From Clostridiaceae bacterium (lineage in GTDB: Bacteria > Bacillota > Clostridia > Saccharofermentanales > Saccharofermentanaceae), in assembly GCA_012718915.1 (NCBI GenBank), contig JAAYBI010000028.1, positions 1 to 48,464 on the forward strand: a DNA stretch of 48,464 nt. Direction: 5' to 3'. Position numbers and translations under genes: made by a program. Shown one piece after another: positions 36,033 to 44,259 of this stretch. Below the pieces are notes generated by a model, which was given only the letters and a program-made list of their open reading frames with translations, did no database searches and was not told the DNA's origin. Position 1 is the stretch's first letter, and each line of letters begins with the position of its first letter.

Positions 36033-36747
36033 CGTAAAAAATCTCTACAAATCTTTCGGAAAGATAGAGGTCCTCAAGGGTATCGACGTTCAGATAGAGC
36101 GTGGAGAAGTGGTGTGTGTCATTGGTCCTTCGGGTTCCGGGAAAAGCACTTTCTTGCGTTGCTTAAATTGGCTGGAAGAGCCGGATCAGGGTGATATTAT
36201 ACTTGATGGGGTATCGATGACGGAGCACAAGAAGGATATTGATAAATTGAGACAAAAGGCCGGAATGGTTTTCCAACAGTTCAATCTATTTCCGAATTTG
36301 ACCGTCCTTGAAAATATCACGCTGGCTCCCGTTAAAGCTCTGCATTTGCAGCCTAAGCAGGCTGAAGAAAATGCTGTACGCTTGTTGGCTCGAGTAGGGC
36401 TGGAGGAAAAAGCTTCGGCTTATCCGAATCGTCTTTCCGGCGGACAGAAGCAACGAGTTGCTATTGCCCGGGCATTGGCGATGAACCCGGAAATAATGCT
36501 CTTCGATGAGCCGACTTCAGCCTTGGATCCGGAGATGGTTGGAGAGGTGTTGGATGTCATGAAAGAACTTGCTAAATCGGGCATGACTATGGTCGTCGTC
36601 ACCCATGAAATGGGGTTTGCACGTGAAGTCGCGGATAGGGTTCTGTATATGGACGAGGGTGTGATTTACGAGCAGGGTACGCCGACCGAAATATTTGTTA
36701 CACCTAAAAAACCACGCACCAAAGAATTCTTGAGCAAAGTTTTGTAG
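36025..36747 (+). CDS. Polar amino-acid ABC transporter ATP-binding protein
   Basis: 240 residues, GlnQ/ArtP type. Walker [11 protein letters not shown]-loop [14 protein letters not shown], signature [15 protein letters not shown], Walker [14 protein letters not shown] and H-loop [11 protein letters not shown] are all complete. Start is GTG 36025 with GGAGGA upstream, inside the permease 3' end. High conservation places it in the polar amino-acid uptake group. Confidence 0.95.
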   Translation: MISVKNLYKSFGKIEVLKGIDVQIERGEVVCVIGPSGSGKSTFLRCLNWLEEPDQGDIILDGVSMTEHKKDIDKLRQKAGMVFQQFNLFPNLTVLENITLAPVKALHLQPKQAEENAVRLLARVGLEEKASAYPNRLSGGQKQRVAIARALAMNPEIMLFDEPTSALDPEMVGEVLDVMKELAKSGMTMVVVTHEMGFAREVADRVLYMDEGVIYEQGTPTEIFVTPKKPRTKEFLSKVL

Positions 36748-36756
36748 GAGATAAAA

Positions 36757-37404
36757 ATGCAAACGGCAATATTTGTATATGCGGTCATGTGGATATTATT
36801 CGTCGTTCCGTTATTGGGATTCAATATAAAGCGTATTTATGAACGCACCCCAAATGGTCGCAGAAAGATCAAGTGGCCCCAAACAATAGCATTGTCGCTG
36901 ATATTTGTCGTAATTACCTCTTTTCTTGCCGTTTCATTAAAAACGACACTCACTTCTCGTTACGAAATCGCATCAGAGCAATATGCGAGAGTTTATGCTG
37001 AATATCTTGCCGGCAAAATCGATAAGAATGAATACGTTCTGAAGACAAAAGAGCTTTCAACTCTTGATGTCGAACAGAACTATGATCTGTGGACGGAGCA
37101 GATGGCGTTGAGTTCGAATGGAACAGTTCGTTTCCAAATAAGCGATTGGATTATTCCGAAGTATTATCAAGATTCAGAAATGTTTCCCGATACGCTTGTT
37201 ATTGATGAGAACAATCCGGTTTTTGTGATTTTGCTTTTCGACAACGGTTCGGACCAGAAGTATTTTTTGATACGTATGGTATCGGACGAGAACGGAGCGA
37301 ATTGGAAAATCGATTTGGCCGAGCCGGCTACGGAAGAGCAACTCAAACAAGTTAGTTATGCGGTTCCGAGCCAAAAGACCGGCAAATGGTTCAATGTTGC
37401 ATAA
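36757..37404 (+). CDS. Hypothetical protein with two N-terminal membrane segments
   Basis: 215 residues. Membrane segments at about 4-22 and 42-60 are separated by a basic loop (RIYERTPNGRRKIKW); the rest (61-215) should lie outside the cell and begins with a helix-rich region followed by beta-type sequence. I do not recognise the family. It starts 9 nt after the ATPase stop with GGAG upstream, so it is co-transcribed with the amino-acid transporter. Confidence 0.75.
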   Translation: MQTAIFVYAVMWILFVVPLLGFNIKRIYERTPNGRRKIKWPQTIALSLIFVVITSFLAVSLKTTLTSRYEIASEQYARVYAEYLAGKIDKNEYVLKTKELSTLDVEQNYDLWTEQMALSSNGTVRFQISDWIIPKYYQDSEMFPDTLVIDENNPVFVILLFDNGSDQKYFLIRMVSDENGANWKIDLAEPATEEQLKQVSYAVPSQKTGKWFNVA

Positions 37405-37529
37405 TTGCGCAATTGCAGCGGTCTTGATTTTTCTTCAGGCTGATTCAAGTCTATTTGTCTCTTTTGGGGGTTGAAATCCAAGATAATTTATCAGGATAGT
37501 CGGCAGGATAGTCGGCATGAAAAAGGTTA

Positions 37530-37558
37530 TTGACAAGATCATAGTCTGCTGTTAGAAT
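37530..37558 (+). promoter_or_regulatory. Promoter of the tRNA-Met/tRNA-Glu pair
   Basis: TTGACA at 37530-37535, a 17-bp spacer and TAGAAT at 37553-37558, about 33 bp before the first tRNA. Confidence 0.88.
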
Positions 37559-37590
37559 CGTATAGCGTTGCAAACTAAGCGTTTCGATGT

Positions 37591-37667
37591 GGCGGCATAG
37601 CTCAGTTGGCCAGAGCGTCCGGTTCATACCCGGCAGGTCGTAGGTTCGAATCCCACTGCCGCTACCA
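37591..37667 (+). tRNA. tRNA-Met (CAT), elongator type
   Basis: Cloverleaf of 77 nt with encoded CCA. Acceptor GGCGGCA pairs with TGCCGCT (G1-U72), anticodon CAT at 37625-37627, T-arm GGTTCGAATCC. A G1-U72 pair instead of the unpaired C1-A72 argues against initiator tRNA. It could also be the tRNA-Ile with lysidine-modified CAT. One mismatch (T-C) is seen at the base of the anticodon stem. Confidence 0.9.
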
Positions 37668-37670
37668 TAT

Positions 37671-37745
37671 GGCCCGTTGGTCAAGAGGTTAAGACATCGC
37701 CCTTTCACGGCGAAAACAGGAGTTCGATTCTCCTACGGGTCACCA
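37671..37745 (+). tRNA. tRNA-Glu (TTC)
   Basis: 75 nt with encoded CCA. Acceptor GGCCCGT pairs with ACGGGTC (one G-U); anticodon TTC at 37704-37706 in loop CTTTCAC; T-arm GAGTTCGATTCTC. It follows tRNA-Met by 3 nt and shares its promoter and terminator. Confidence 0.95.
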
Positions 37746-37750
37746 AGTAA

Positions 37751-37781
37751 GAAGTCCGAGTCAACTCGGGCTTCTTTTTTT
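37751..37781 (+). terminator. Terminator of the tRNA pair
   Basis: GAAGTCCGAG 37751-37760 and CTCGGGCTTC 37765-37774 pair around TCAA (one G-U), followed by TTTTTTT at 37775-37781. Confidence 0.92.
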
Positions 37782-37891
37782 GGGATAGATGCGGGTCGAA
37801 AAGCAAGAAGACTCAGTTGGCTCAGAATTTCTTGCTGTTGTCGTTCAATTGTTCGTATAAGAGAATTAGTAATACATATTCTTGTAAATAT

Positions 37892-37944
37892 TGTGCATAT
37901 GACAATAACAAACTATGTGCATATTCCTAGTAAAACAGTATAAT
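37892..37944 (+). promoter_or_regulatory. Promoter region with a direct repeat upstream of the NMT1-type transporter
   Basis: A perfect -10 TATAAT at 37939-37944. The expected -35 position reads TGTGCA and is part of the repeat TGTGCATAT, present at 37892-37900 and 37916-37924 (24-bp period). The poor -35 plus the direct repeat suggest an activator or repressor site. Confidence 0.45.
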
Positions 37945-37997
37945 TAATTACAGAGCAATCTTACAATTGTTTCAATAATCAATCGGAGGGAAAATAC

Positions 37998-38969
37998 ATG
38001 AAAAAAGTAATGGCGCTGATACTCGTTGCCGGGATTTCGCTGGCGATGATTGCCGGCTGTACTACGAAGAAAAAGCAAGATATAACCCTCAGGATAGCCG
38101 GTCTAAAGGGGCCGACATCTATGGGTATGGTCGGCTTAATGGATTCTTCGGAAAAAGGAACATCAAAGAACAAATATGATTTTTCAATTCACGGCACCGC
38201 AGATGAGGTAACGCCGAAACTAATTAACGCCGAATTGGATATTGCGGCTATTCCGGCAAATTTGGCATCCGTTCTTTTCAATAATACCGAAGGAAAGATT
38301 CAGGTGCTCGCTGTTAATACTTTAGGCGTCAATTATATTGTGGAACTCGGTGATGAAGTGAATTCATTCGCAGACCTGAAAGGCAAGACCATTTACGCAT
38401 CAGGCAAGGGATCTTCTCCTGAATACGCACTAAGATATCTATTGTCTCAAAATGGCATTGACCCCGATAATGACGTTACTATTGAGTTTAAGTCCGAGGC
38501 ATCTGAAGTGGTTGCCTTGATGGCTGAGAATCAATCAGGAATTGCGATGTTACCGCAACCCTATGTTTTTGTTGCAAAGGCGACGCTTCCGGATCTTCGT
38601 GTTGCAATTGATATGAATCAGGAGTGGACAAACCTTAACAACGGCAGTTTGATGATTACAGGTGTAGTTGTAGCACGTACCGAATTTGTTAAAGAAAACC
38701 CTGAAGCAGTTAAGGAATTTCTGGAAGAGTACAAAACCTCCACGGAATATGTAAATTCAAATCCTGTAGAGGCTTCGGCATTAATCGAAAAGTATGATAT
38801 CTTTAAAGCAGCAGTAGCTGAGAAAGCCATTCCGTTTTGCAATATCACATACATCTCCGGTGCAGATATGAAGACCGCCATGGAGGGATATTTGAATGTT
38901 CTTTACAACGAAAACCCCAAATCGGTCGGAGGAAAACTGCCGGAATCCGGTTTCTACTACGGCGCATAA
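37998..38969 (+). CDS. NMT1/SsuA-type ABC transporter substrate-binding lipoprotein
   Basis: 323 residues. Signal peptide with lipobox (Cys21 in MIAGC). The mature part resembles the NMT1/SsuA/TauA group: IRIAGLKGPTSMGM-like start, GTADEVTPKLINAELDIAAI, then LKGKTIYASGKGSSPEYALRY, where the Gly/Ser loop binds ligand. KENPEAVKEFLEEYK is a standard family segment. The substrate (sulfonate, pyrimidine precursor, nitrate or similar) cannot be called. RBS is GGAGGG; permease and ATPase follow with overlaps. Confidence 0.88.
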   Translation: MKKVMALILVAGISLAMIAGCTTKKKQDITLRIAGLKGPTSMGMVGLMDSSEKGTSKNKYDFSIHGTADEVTPKLINAELDIAAIPANLASVLFNNTEGKIQVLAVNTLGVNYIVELGDEVNSFADLKGKTIYASGKGSSPEYALRYLLSQNGIDPDNDVTIEFKSEASEVVALMAENQSGIAMLPQPYVFVAKATLPDLRVAIDMNQEWTNLNNGSLMITGVVVARTEFVKENPEAVKEFLEEYKTSTEYVNSNPVEASALIEKYDIFKAAVAEKAIPFCNITYISGADMKTAMEGYLNVLYNENPKSVGGKLPESGFYYGA

Positions 38970-39711
38970 GCGTCTCGTTGAAAAAATTGTTGCAATCGTT
39001 GCCGCACTTGCCGTTTGGCAAGTTGCGGCAATACTTGTTGACCAGAACATCATTCTGGTCACACCGACAAAAGTACTCGTTAAGTTATTTGATTTAGTTC
39101 AGACCGTCGATTTTTGGTCGGCGGTACTGTTTTCCCTGTCTCGGATGAGTCTGGGGTTCTTTTTGGCACTTTTTGCAGGCGTGTTTTTGGCATTTTTTGC
39201 TTCGCAATGGCGTCCGATCGATGTGCTATTGTGGCCATACATGGCGGCGGTCAAATCGACTCCGGTGGCATCCTTTGTCATACTTTGTTTGTTGTGGCTT
39301 GGTGCGGCTCGATTGTCGGTGTTTATTTCGTTTTTGATGGTTCTTCCTGTTATTTATACAAATATGCTGCAAGGCATTAAGAGCACGGACAAAAAACTTC
39401 TTGAAATGGCCGCAGTTTTTCGCGTGCCAATACGAAGAAAGCTATTCTACATATATATCCCCGGCGTTAAGAGCTATTTTCTTTCTGCTACAGGTGTGGC
39501 GATTGGGTTTGCTTGGAAAGCGGGGATTGCGGCCGAAGTCATTGGCATTCCGAAAGGTTCGATAGGAGAGCGCCTATATGAAGCAAAGATTTACTTGAAT
39601 TCGGCTGAACTATTTGCCTGGACTTTGGTCATCGTTGTCATAAGTGTTGTTTTTGAAAAGATTTTCTTAGCCGTTGTCAAGCGCATATATAAAAGAATGG
39701 AGACGGTATAA
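38896..39711 (+). CDS. NMT1/SsuA-type ABC transporter permease
   Basis: 271 residues with about six membrane segments from residue 28. The BPD-transp_1 region includes PYMAAVKSTPVASFVIL and, in place of the usual EAA loop, LLEMAAVFRVPIRRKLFYIY. The start is ATG 38896, 8 nt after GGAGGG, which makes the first 24 codons or so overlap the binding-protein gene (74 nt) in another frame. No closer start codon with a ribosome site is seen, so the overlap is probably real. The stop overlaps the ATPase start (TAATG). Confidence 0.85.
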   Translation: MFFTTKTPNRSEENCRNPVSTTAHKRLVEKIVAIVAALAVWQVAAILVDQNIILVTPTKVLVKLFDLVQTVDFWSAVLFSLSRMSLGFFLALFAGVFLAFFASQWRPIDVLLWPYMAAVKSTPVASFVILCLLWLGAARLSVFISFLMVLPVIYTNMLQGIKSTDKKLLEMAAVFRVPIRRKLFYIYIPGVKSYFLSATGVAIGFAWKAGIAAEVIGIPKGSIGERLYEAKIYLNSAELFAWTLVIVVISVVFEKIFLAVVKRIYKRMETV

Positions 39712-40280
39712 TGGATATTCTTTTCGAGAAAGTTAGCAAGCGCTTTGGGGACAAAACGATTTTTTCAGATTTGTCTTTACGAATCTCGAAAGGCTCGCTA
39801 ACGGTTATCATGGGGCCTTCCGGATGTGGAAAAACTACGCTGTTGAATTTGATGATGCGGCTGATAGAACCTGATGACGGCGAAATTACTGGCGTGCCGT
39901 CACGAAAAGCTGCTGTATTTCAAGAGGATAGGTTATGTGAGACCTTTAACGCAGTGGCCAATGTGAGAATGGTGTGTTCGAAGGGTCTTAATGATTCTAT
40001 AATTATTTCGCACCTCGTACAGCTTGGATTATCCGAACGACTAACTGTTCCGGTCAAAAACTTAAGCGGTGGAATGCGTCGGCGTGTTGCAATCGCGAGA
40101 GCGATGCTGGCGGACGCGGATATTATTTTGATGGATGAGCCGTTTAAAGGATTAGATGATAAACTTAAATTTGAAACAATGGACTATGTGAAAAAATTTC
40201 GCAACCAACGTTCATTGATTATGGTCACTCATGACCGAGAAGAGTCTCAATACATGGATGGCGAGTTGATTATTTTGTAA
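39711..40280 (+). CDS. NMT1/SsuA-type ABC transporter ATP-binding protein (short)
   Basis: 189 residues; SsuB/TauB-like proteins are usually about 240-270. Walker A GPSGCGKTT, Q-loop VFQEDRL, signature LSGGMRRRVAIARAM, Walker B IILMDEPFKGLDD and H-loop VTHDREE are intact. It ends shortly after the H-loop with DGELIIL, so the C-terminal helix region is shortened, not the catalytic core. A clean stop and the adjacent B12 riboswitch suggest a natural short form. Confidence 0.9.
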   Translation: MDILFEKVSKRFGDKTIFSDLSLRISKGSLTVIMGPSGCGKTTLLNLMMRLIEPDDGEITGVPSRKAAVFQEDRLCETFNAVANVRMVCSKGLNDSIIISHLVQLGLSERLTVPVKNLSGGMRRRVAIARAMLADADIILMDEPFKGLDDKLKFETMDYVKKFRNQRSLIMVTHDREESQYMDGELIIL

Positions 40281-40287
40281 CTTAGAC

Positions 40288-40316
40288 TTGTAAAATTAGT
40301 TTTTCATCGTTATATT
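40288..40316 (+). promoter_or_regulatory. Promoter of the cobalamin transporter operon
   Basis: TTGTAA at 40288-40293, a 17-bp spacer and TATATT at 40311-40316, just before the riboswitch aptamer. Confidence 0.65.
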
Positions 40317-40329
40317 ACCCGTATAAGCC

Positions 40330-40488
40330 ATCGGTGCTTGTTAATTCAAGATAATAGGGAATGCGGTATCAATCCGCAGCAGCCCCCGCTACTGTGAAGG
40401 GGACGAAATTCGTCTATGCCATTGGATCTCTGCTGAGATTTGAGAAGGTGCGAAGAATAGGTTGACCCGAAGCCAGGAGACCTGCCGA
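40330..40488 (+). promoter_or_regulatory. Cobalamin riboswitch
   Basis: The core reads GGTGC, AATAGGGAATGCGGT, then AATCCGCAGCAGCCCCCGCT and ACTGT, and closes with GACCCGAAGCCAGGAGACC. These are the invariant blocks of the B12 aptamer. A hairpin TTTCCTC / GAGGAAA (about 40507-40525) lies between it and the ribosome site AAGGAG; no T-rich terminator follows, so control is more likely at translation initiation. Confidence 0.95.
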
Positions 40489-40544
40489 TGAGTTCGTTTT
40501 TTGTGTTTTCCTCGGAGGGAGGAAAGGCACAGAAGGAGTATCCC

Positions 40545-41549
40545 GTGTTCAAGAAACTATCTGCCATATTGCTGTCAGCATTACTTGCGCTGTCTTTGTT
40601 TTCGTGTTCAAAACCACAAAAACAGAGTAGCAATTCTTCTGAATTGACTGCAATACACATCTCAGAGTCATCAGCCGATACGTCTGTCGAGATATCTGCG
40701 TCGGAACATTCCGAAGCCGATATGACAGCGCCCGACACAAAGTACCCTTTGACTTTCAGAGATTCTTACGACAATGAGATGACGCTCGAATCTGAGCCGA
40801 AAAGAATCGTGTCGTGTGCTCCCAACATGACCGAACTCATATTTCAGTTAGGTGCTGAAGATCGACTTGTCGGTCGCTCGGATTTTTGCGACTATCCGGA
40901 TTCCGTGTCGTCCATCGAGAGTATCGGCGCCATTGATTCGCCGAGCATCGAGACAATAATCGAAATGGATCCGGATTTGGTTTTAGCGTCCTCGATTTTC
41001 ACTGAAGATACCTACAATCAACTAACCGGACTGGGTATAAAAGTCATTGTGATTCATGAGGAATACGATGTTGAAGGTGTCAGCGACATGATAATGTCGG
41101 TTGGAGAGATACTGAATTGCAACGAGAAGGCATCCGAACTCACTGAAGAAATGAATTCTTTAATTGCTGATGTTCAAGCGAGTGTCGAGGGACTTGAAAA
41201 GCCAACGGTATATTATGCGGTGTCCTTTGGAGAATATGGTGATTACACGGTCGGAGGAGATACATATCTTCATCAGCTGATTGAAGCGGCCGGCGGCGAA
41301 AACATCGCAAAAGACGTGGTTGGTTGGTCATATTCAGTCGAGGCTTTAGTTGAGGCCGATCCCGATATTATTCTGGTCAATCAGTATTCGTTAGATATAT
41401 TCCTTACAACAGCGCCATATTCTGACTTGACAGCGGTTAAGGAGGGGAGTGTCTATGGCATTGATTCCAACCTTCTTGAGAGACAGGGTTTCAGAAATGC
41501 GCAAGGCATTCTTATGCTGTCCGAGTTATTTCATCCGGAGGCCAACTGA
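40545..41549 (+). CDS. btuF: Cobalamin-type ABC transporter substrate-binding lipoprotein (BtuF-like)
   Basis: 334 residues. Signal peptide with lipobox (Cys21 in SLFSC), then a Ser/Glu-rich linker of about 50 residues and a class III (BtuF/FecB) binding domain: PKRIVSCAPNMTELIFQLGA, VGRSDFCDYPD, SIETIIEMDPDLVLAS and VYYAVSFGEYGDYTVGGDTY. Start is GTG 40545, 6 nt after AAGGAG; an ATG at 40488 lies in the riboswitch. The upstream riboswitch makes B12 or a cobinamide the likely ligand, while the domain alone would also fit siderophores. Confidence 0.9.
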   Translation: MFKKLSAILLSALLALSLFSCSKPQKQSSNSSELTAIHISESSADTSVEISASEHSEADMTAPDTKYPLTFRDSYDNEMTLESEPKRIVSCAPNMTELIFQLGAEDRLVGRSDFCDYPDSVSSIESIGAIDSPSIETIIEMDPDLVLASSIFTEDTYNQLTGLGIKVIVIHEEYDVEGVSDMIMSVGEILNCNEKASELTEEMNSLIADVQASVEGLEKPTVYYAVSFGEYGDYTVGGDTYLHQLIEAAGGENIAKDVVGWSYSVEALVEADPDIILVNQYSLDIFLTTAPYSDLTAVKEGSVYGIDSNLLERQGFRNAQGILMLSELFHPEAN

Positions 41550-41566
41550 GAAAGAAGACGACAGTA

Positions 41567-42610
41567 ATGAAGATTAAGCCGCCTCTGTTAACGATTTTGT
41601 TGACGATATTGCTTGCAATCATGGTTGTCATCGCACTGTCGGTGGGTGCCGTCCGAGTTCAAATTCGTGACGGCATCCGCATCCTTATGTCCGCAATTCC
41701 GTATTTGGGGCAACGAATTTCTTTGGAGGATATCCCAAAGTCGCATGAGACCATCATTCTTTCCATTCGATTGCCGAGAGTATTGTTGGCGGGGTTAGTC
41801 GGGTTCGGGCTTTCGCTCTCCGGCGCGGTGCTACAGGGTGTGCTTCGTAATCCGCTTGCGGATCCGCAGGTTCTGGGGATCTCATCCGGCGCGGCTTTTG
41901 GTGCAGCGGTCGCAATCACGTTCGGATTGACGTATTCCTCGTTTGGCATAGGAGGAATCGCCGGCGCTTCTTTTATCGGAGCATTGGGCACTATTTTTTG
42001 TGTCTGGAGAATTTCGTTTTCGGCGGGTAAATCTTCATTAATCGGCATCTTGTTGGCCGGAATTGCGCTGAGCTCCCTGTTAACATCTGCAATTACGATG
42101 ATCATGGTCTTTGATCGAGAAAAGCTTGAAAAAGTCTACATGTGGATGCTTGGAAGTTTTTCGGCAGCCGGGTCGCTTCGAGTTATATTTATGTCGTTTT
42201 TTGCGGTAATCGGAATGCTTGGAATTCTTCCGTTTTCCAGAACGCTGGACATTATGATGACCGGAGACGATGCAGCGAAAAGTATGGGCGTAGATGTCGA
42301 AGTCATGCGCCGATGGATGATAATCGTATCATCCCTGATTGTAGCGGCTTGTGTTTCTGTCAGCGGAATTATCGGTTTTGTCGGACTGATTATCCCGCAT
42401 GTAGTTCGACTCATTTCGGGTCCGGGACATAGGCGACTATTGCCATTGACATGCGTTGTCGGTGCGATATTTATGATTGCCTGTGATACCATTGCCCGTA
42501 CGATTGCAGCGCCTTCTGAAATACCTGTAGGAGCGATCACGGCAGTACTCGGTGCACCGTATTTCCTGTTTTTATTGGCTCGCTCTACTCGAAAGGGGGC
42601 AATCCGTTGA
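41567..42610 (+). CDS. btuC: Cobalamin-type ABC transporter permease (BtuC/FecCD family)
   Basis: 347 residues with about nine to ten membrane segments. RLPRVLLAGLVGFGLSLSGA, LQGVLRNPLADPQVLGISSGA and GIIGFVGLIIPHVVRLISGP are FecCD hallmarks. It functions as homodimer with the ATPase. The start is 17 nt after btuF. The stop overlaps the next gene's TTG start. Confidence 0.93.
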   Translation: MKIKPPLLTILLTILLAIMVVIALSVGAVRVQIRDGIRILMSAIPYLGQRISLEDIPKSHETIILSIRLPRVLLAGLVGFGLSLSGAVLQGVLRNPLADPQVLGISSGAAFGAAVAITFGLTYSSFGIGGIAGASFIGALGTIFCVWRISFSAGKSSLIGILLAGIALSSLLTSAITMIMVFDREKLEKVYMWMLGSFSAAGSLRVIFMSFFAVIGMLGILPFSRTLDIMMTGDDAAKSMGVDVEVMRRWMIIVSSLIVAACVSVSGIIGFVGLIIPHVVRLISGPGHRRLLPLTCVVGAIFMIACDTIARTIAAPSEIPVGAITAVLGAPYFLFLLARSTRKGAIR

Positions 42611-43500
42611 CCAAGCCGTCACATAATATCTTTCAAGTCGATTATGTTGAAGTTTGTGATTTATCATGGCAACCTCCGACTGCGCCCCAATTATTACTGA
42701 ATCACATCGATTGTCGTTTGGAAAAGGGTCGATTTTATGGGATTATAGGTCCGAACGGCTCCGGAAAAACCAGCTTAATCCGACATCTTCTTGCGCTGAA
42801 GTCGGTTCAGAGTGGCTCAATCAAAATCCAGGGCGTTCCCATCGAATCATTTTCAAAAAAGCAACTGGCACGACATTTCGCGTATGTTGCTCAAAAAATC
42901 CCGGCGAACTATGCTTTTACTGTTTTTGAGACCGTTGCAATGGGGTTGTATGCCAGGAGTCGATTTTTCGAGGCCCCTTCATTACAGATGTTAGAGCAAG
43001 TCCATGAGGCCATGATCGCTACGGAGACTTACAGATACAAAGATCTGCCATTCTCTGTCCTTAGTGGCGGTGAGGCGCAGCGCGTCCTACTGGCTCGTGC
43101 AATCGCGCAGTCCGCAGAGTGGTTGTTTCTTGATGAACCGGTATCCAATCTTGACGTGTCGCATCAAGTGGATATGATGGAAAAACTATCCTCCTTGTGC
43201 CGAAATAATGGCAAAACTATTGTTTGCGTGCTGCATGACATCAACCTTGCGGCACGATATTGTGACTCGATTCTGATGATGAAAGAAGGCCGGCTGCGAT
43301 ATTGCGGGTCGTCAAATGAACTCCTGAATCCGGAGCAACTCAGAGATATATTTGATATCTCGTTTTCGCAACTCACCCACCCTCGGACTTCGGATGTGAT
43401 ATTTGTTCCTGACTATAATCTATCGACAGAAAATCAGAAAAATCAGGATGTTTTGTCAATCGAGAAAGACGTTACGGACTGTGATACAATTCAGATATAA
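42607..43500 (+). CDS. btuD: Cobalamin-type ABC transporter ATP-binding protein
   Basis: 297 residues. Walker A GPNGSGKTS, Q-loop VAQKIPANYAFTVFE, signature LSGGEAQRVLLARAI, Walker B WLFLDEPVSNLD and H-loop VLHDINLAARYCD. About 45 residues follow the conserved domain. The start is TTG 42607 (TTGA overlap with btuC) behind AAGGGGG. It resembles the FepC/BtuD group. Confidence 0.93.
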   Translation: MTKPSHNIFQVDYVEVCDLSWQPPTAPQLLLNHIDCRLEKGRFYGIIGPNGSGKTSLIRHLLALKSVQSGSIKIQGVPIESFSKKQLARHFAYVAQKIPANYAFTVFETVAMGLYARSRFFEAPSLQMLEQVHEAMIATETYRYKDLPFSVLSGGEAQRVLLARAIAQSAEWLFLDEPVSNLDVSHQVDMMEKLSSLCRNNGKTIVCVLHDINLAARYCDSILMMKEGRLRYCGSSNELLNPEQLRDIFDISFSQLTHPRTSDVIFVPDYNLSTENQKNQDVLSIEKDVTDCDTIQI

Positions 43501-43527
43501 TTGATTATAGACAAGTGAGAATAGTGA

Positions 43528-44193
43528 ATGATTTATACAATGAAATCGCCAAACATCGGTGCGTACCTTGAGTCTTCGGAGTTTATCGACTTTGATCATC
43601 CTAAGGTGCGAATTATCGCTTCTTATTTGCAGGAGCGCCTATTGCAGCGCGTTAAAGACGAACCGGAGCGTATTCTCTATGATCCCGAACTTGAACTGGC
43701 AAGATTGACGTATCTTCTGGTGCGTGATGAGGTGCAATACACTTTTGATTCAGGCAAGTCGGAAGTCACGATCAAAGCATCGGATGTTCTCTCCAAAAAG
43801 CACGGAACATGCTTTGGAAAATCTCATTTGCTTGCTGCACTAATGCGAGCTAACGGCATTCCGGCAGCGGTATGTTATCAATATCTTCGTCAAGACAGAA
43901 ACGAAGATTCACCGTTGGTTCTTCATGCTTTGAATGCAATTTGTCCCGAATCGGTCGGGAGGTGGTTTAGGTTAGACACCCGAGGCAATAACGGAAATAT
44001 TTCGGCAGAGTTTAGCATTGAGGAAGAATGTATTGCTTATCCGGTTGATCCTGCCCGAGGCGAGACGGACTTGAATTTGCTTTTCGCAATACCGGATTAC
44101 TCGGTCATTCGAGTTCTAAAACAATACACGCAAGCAGATGAACTATATAATCATCTGCCGGATAAAATAGCAGGTAGATATTGGCAGTCATAA
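43528..44193 (+). CDS. Transglutaminase-like protein
   Basis: 221 residues, no signal peptide, so cytosolic. The transglutaminase-like (papain-type) triad is visible: Cys95 in KHGTCFGKSHLLAALMRANG, His133 in LVLHALNAI and Asp150 in WFRLDTRG. Such small solo domains act as proteases or amidases, or are inactive; the substrate is unknown. It follows btuD by 27 nt and could be co-transcribed. The upstream ribosome site is weak. Confidence 0.85.
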   Translation: MIYTMKSPNIGAYLESSEFIDFDHPKVRIIASYLQERLLQRVKDEPERILYDPELELARLTYLLVRDEVQYTFDSGKSEVTIKASDVLSKKHGTCFGKSHLLAALMRANGIPAAVCYQYLRQDRNEDSPLVLHALNAICPESVGRWFRLDTRGNNGNISAEFSIEEECIAYPVDPARGETDLNLLFAIPDYSVIRVLKQYTQADELYNHLPDKIAGRYWQS

Positions 44194-44259
44194 GAAGTAA
44201 TACGACGGATGTGGATTGTCTTTTTGCCATAGTTGAAGACGTTAGGCGAGGGAAGATGG

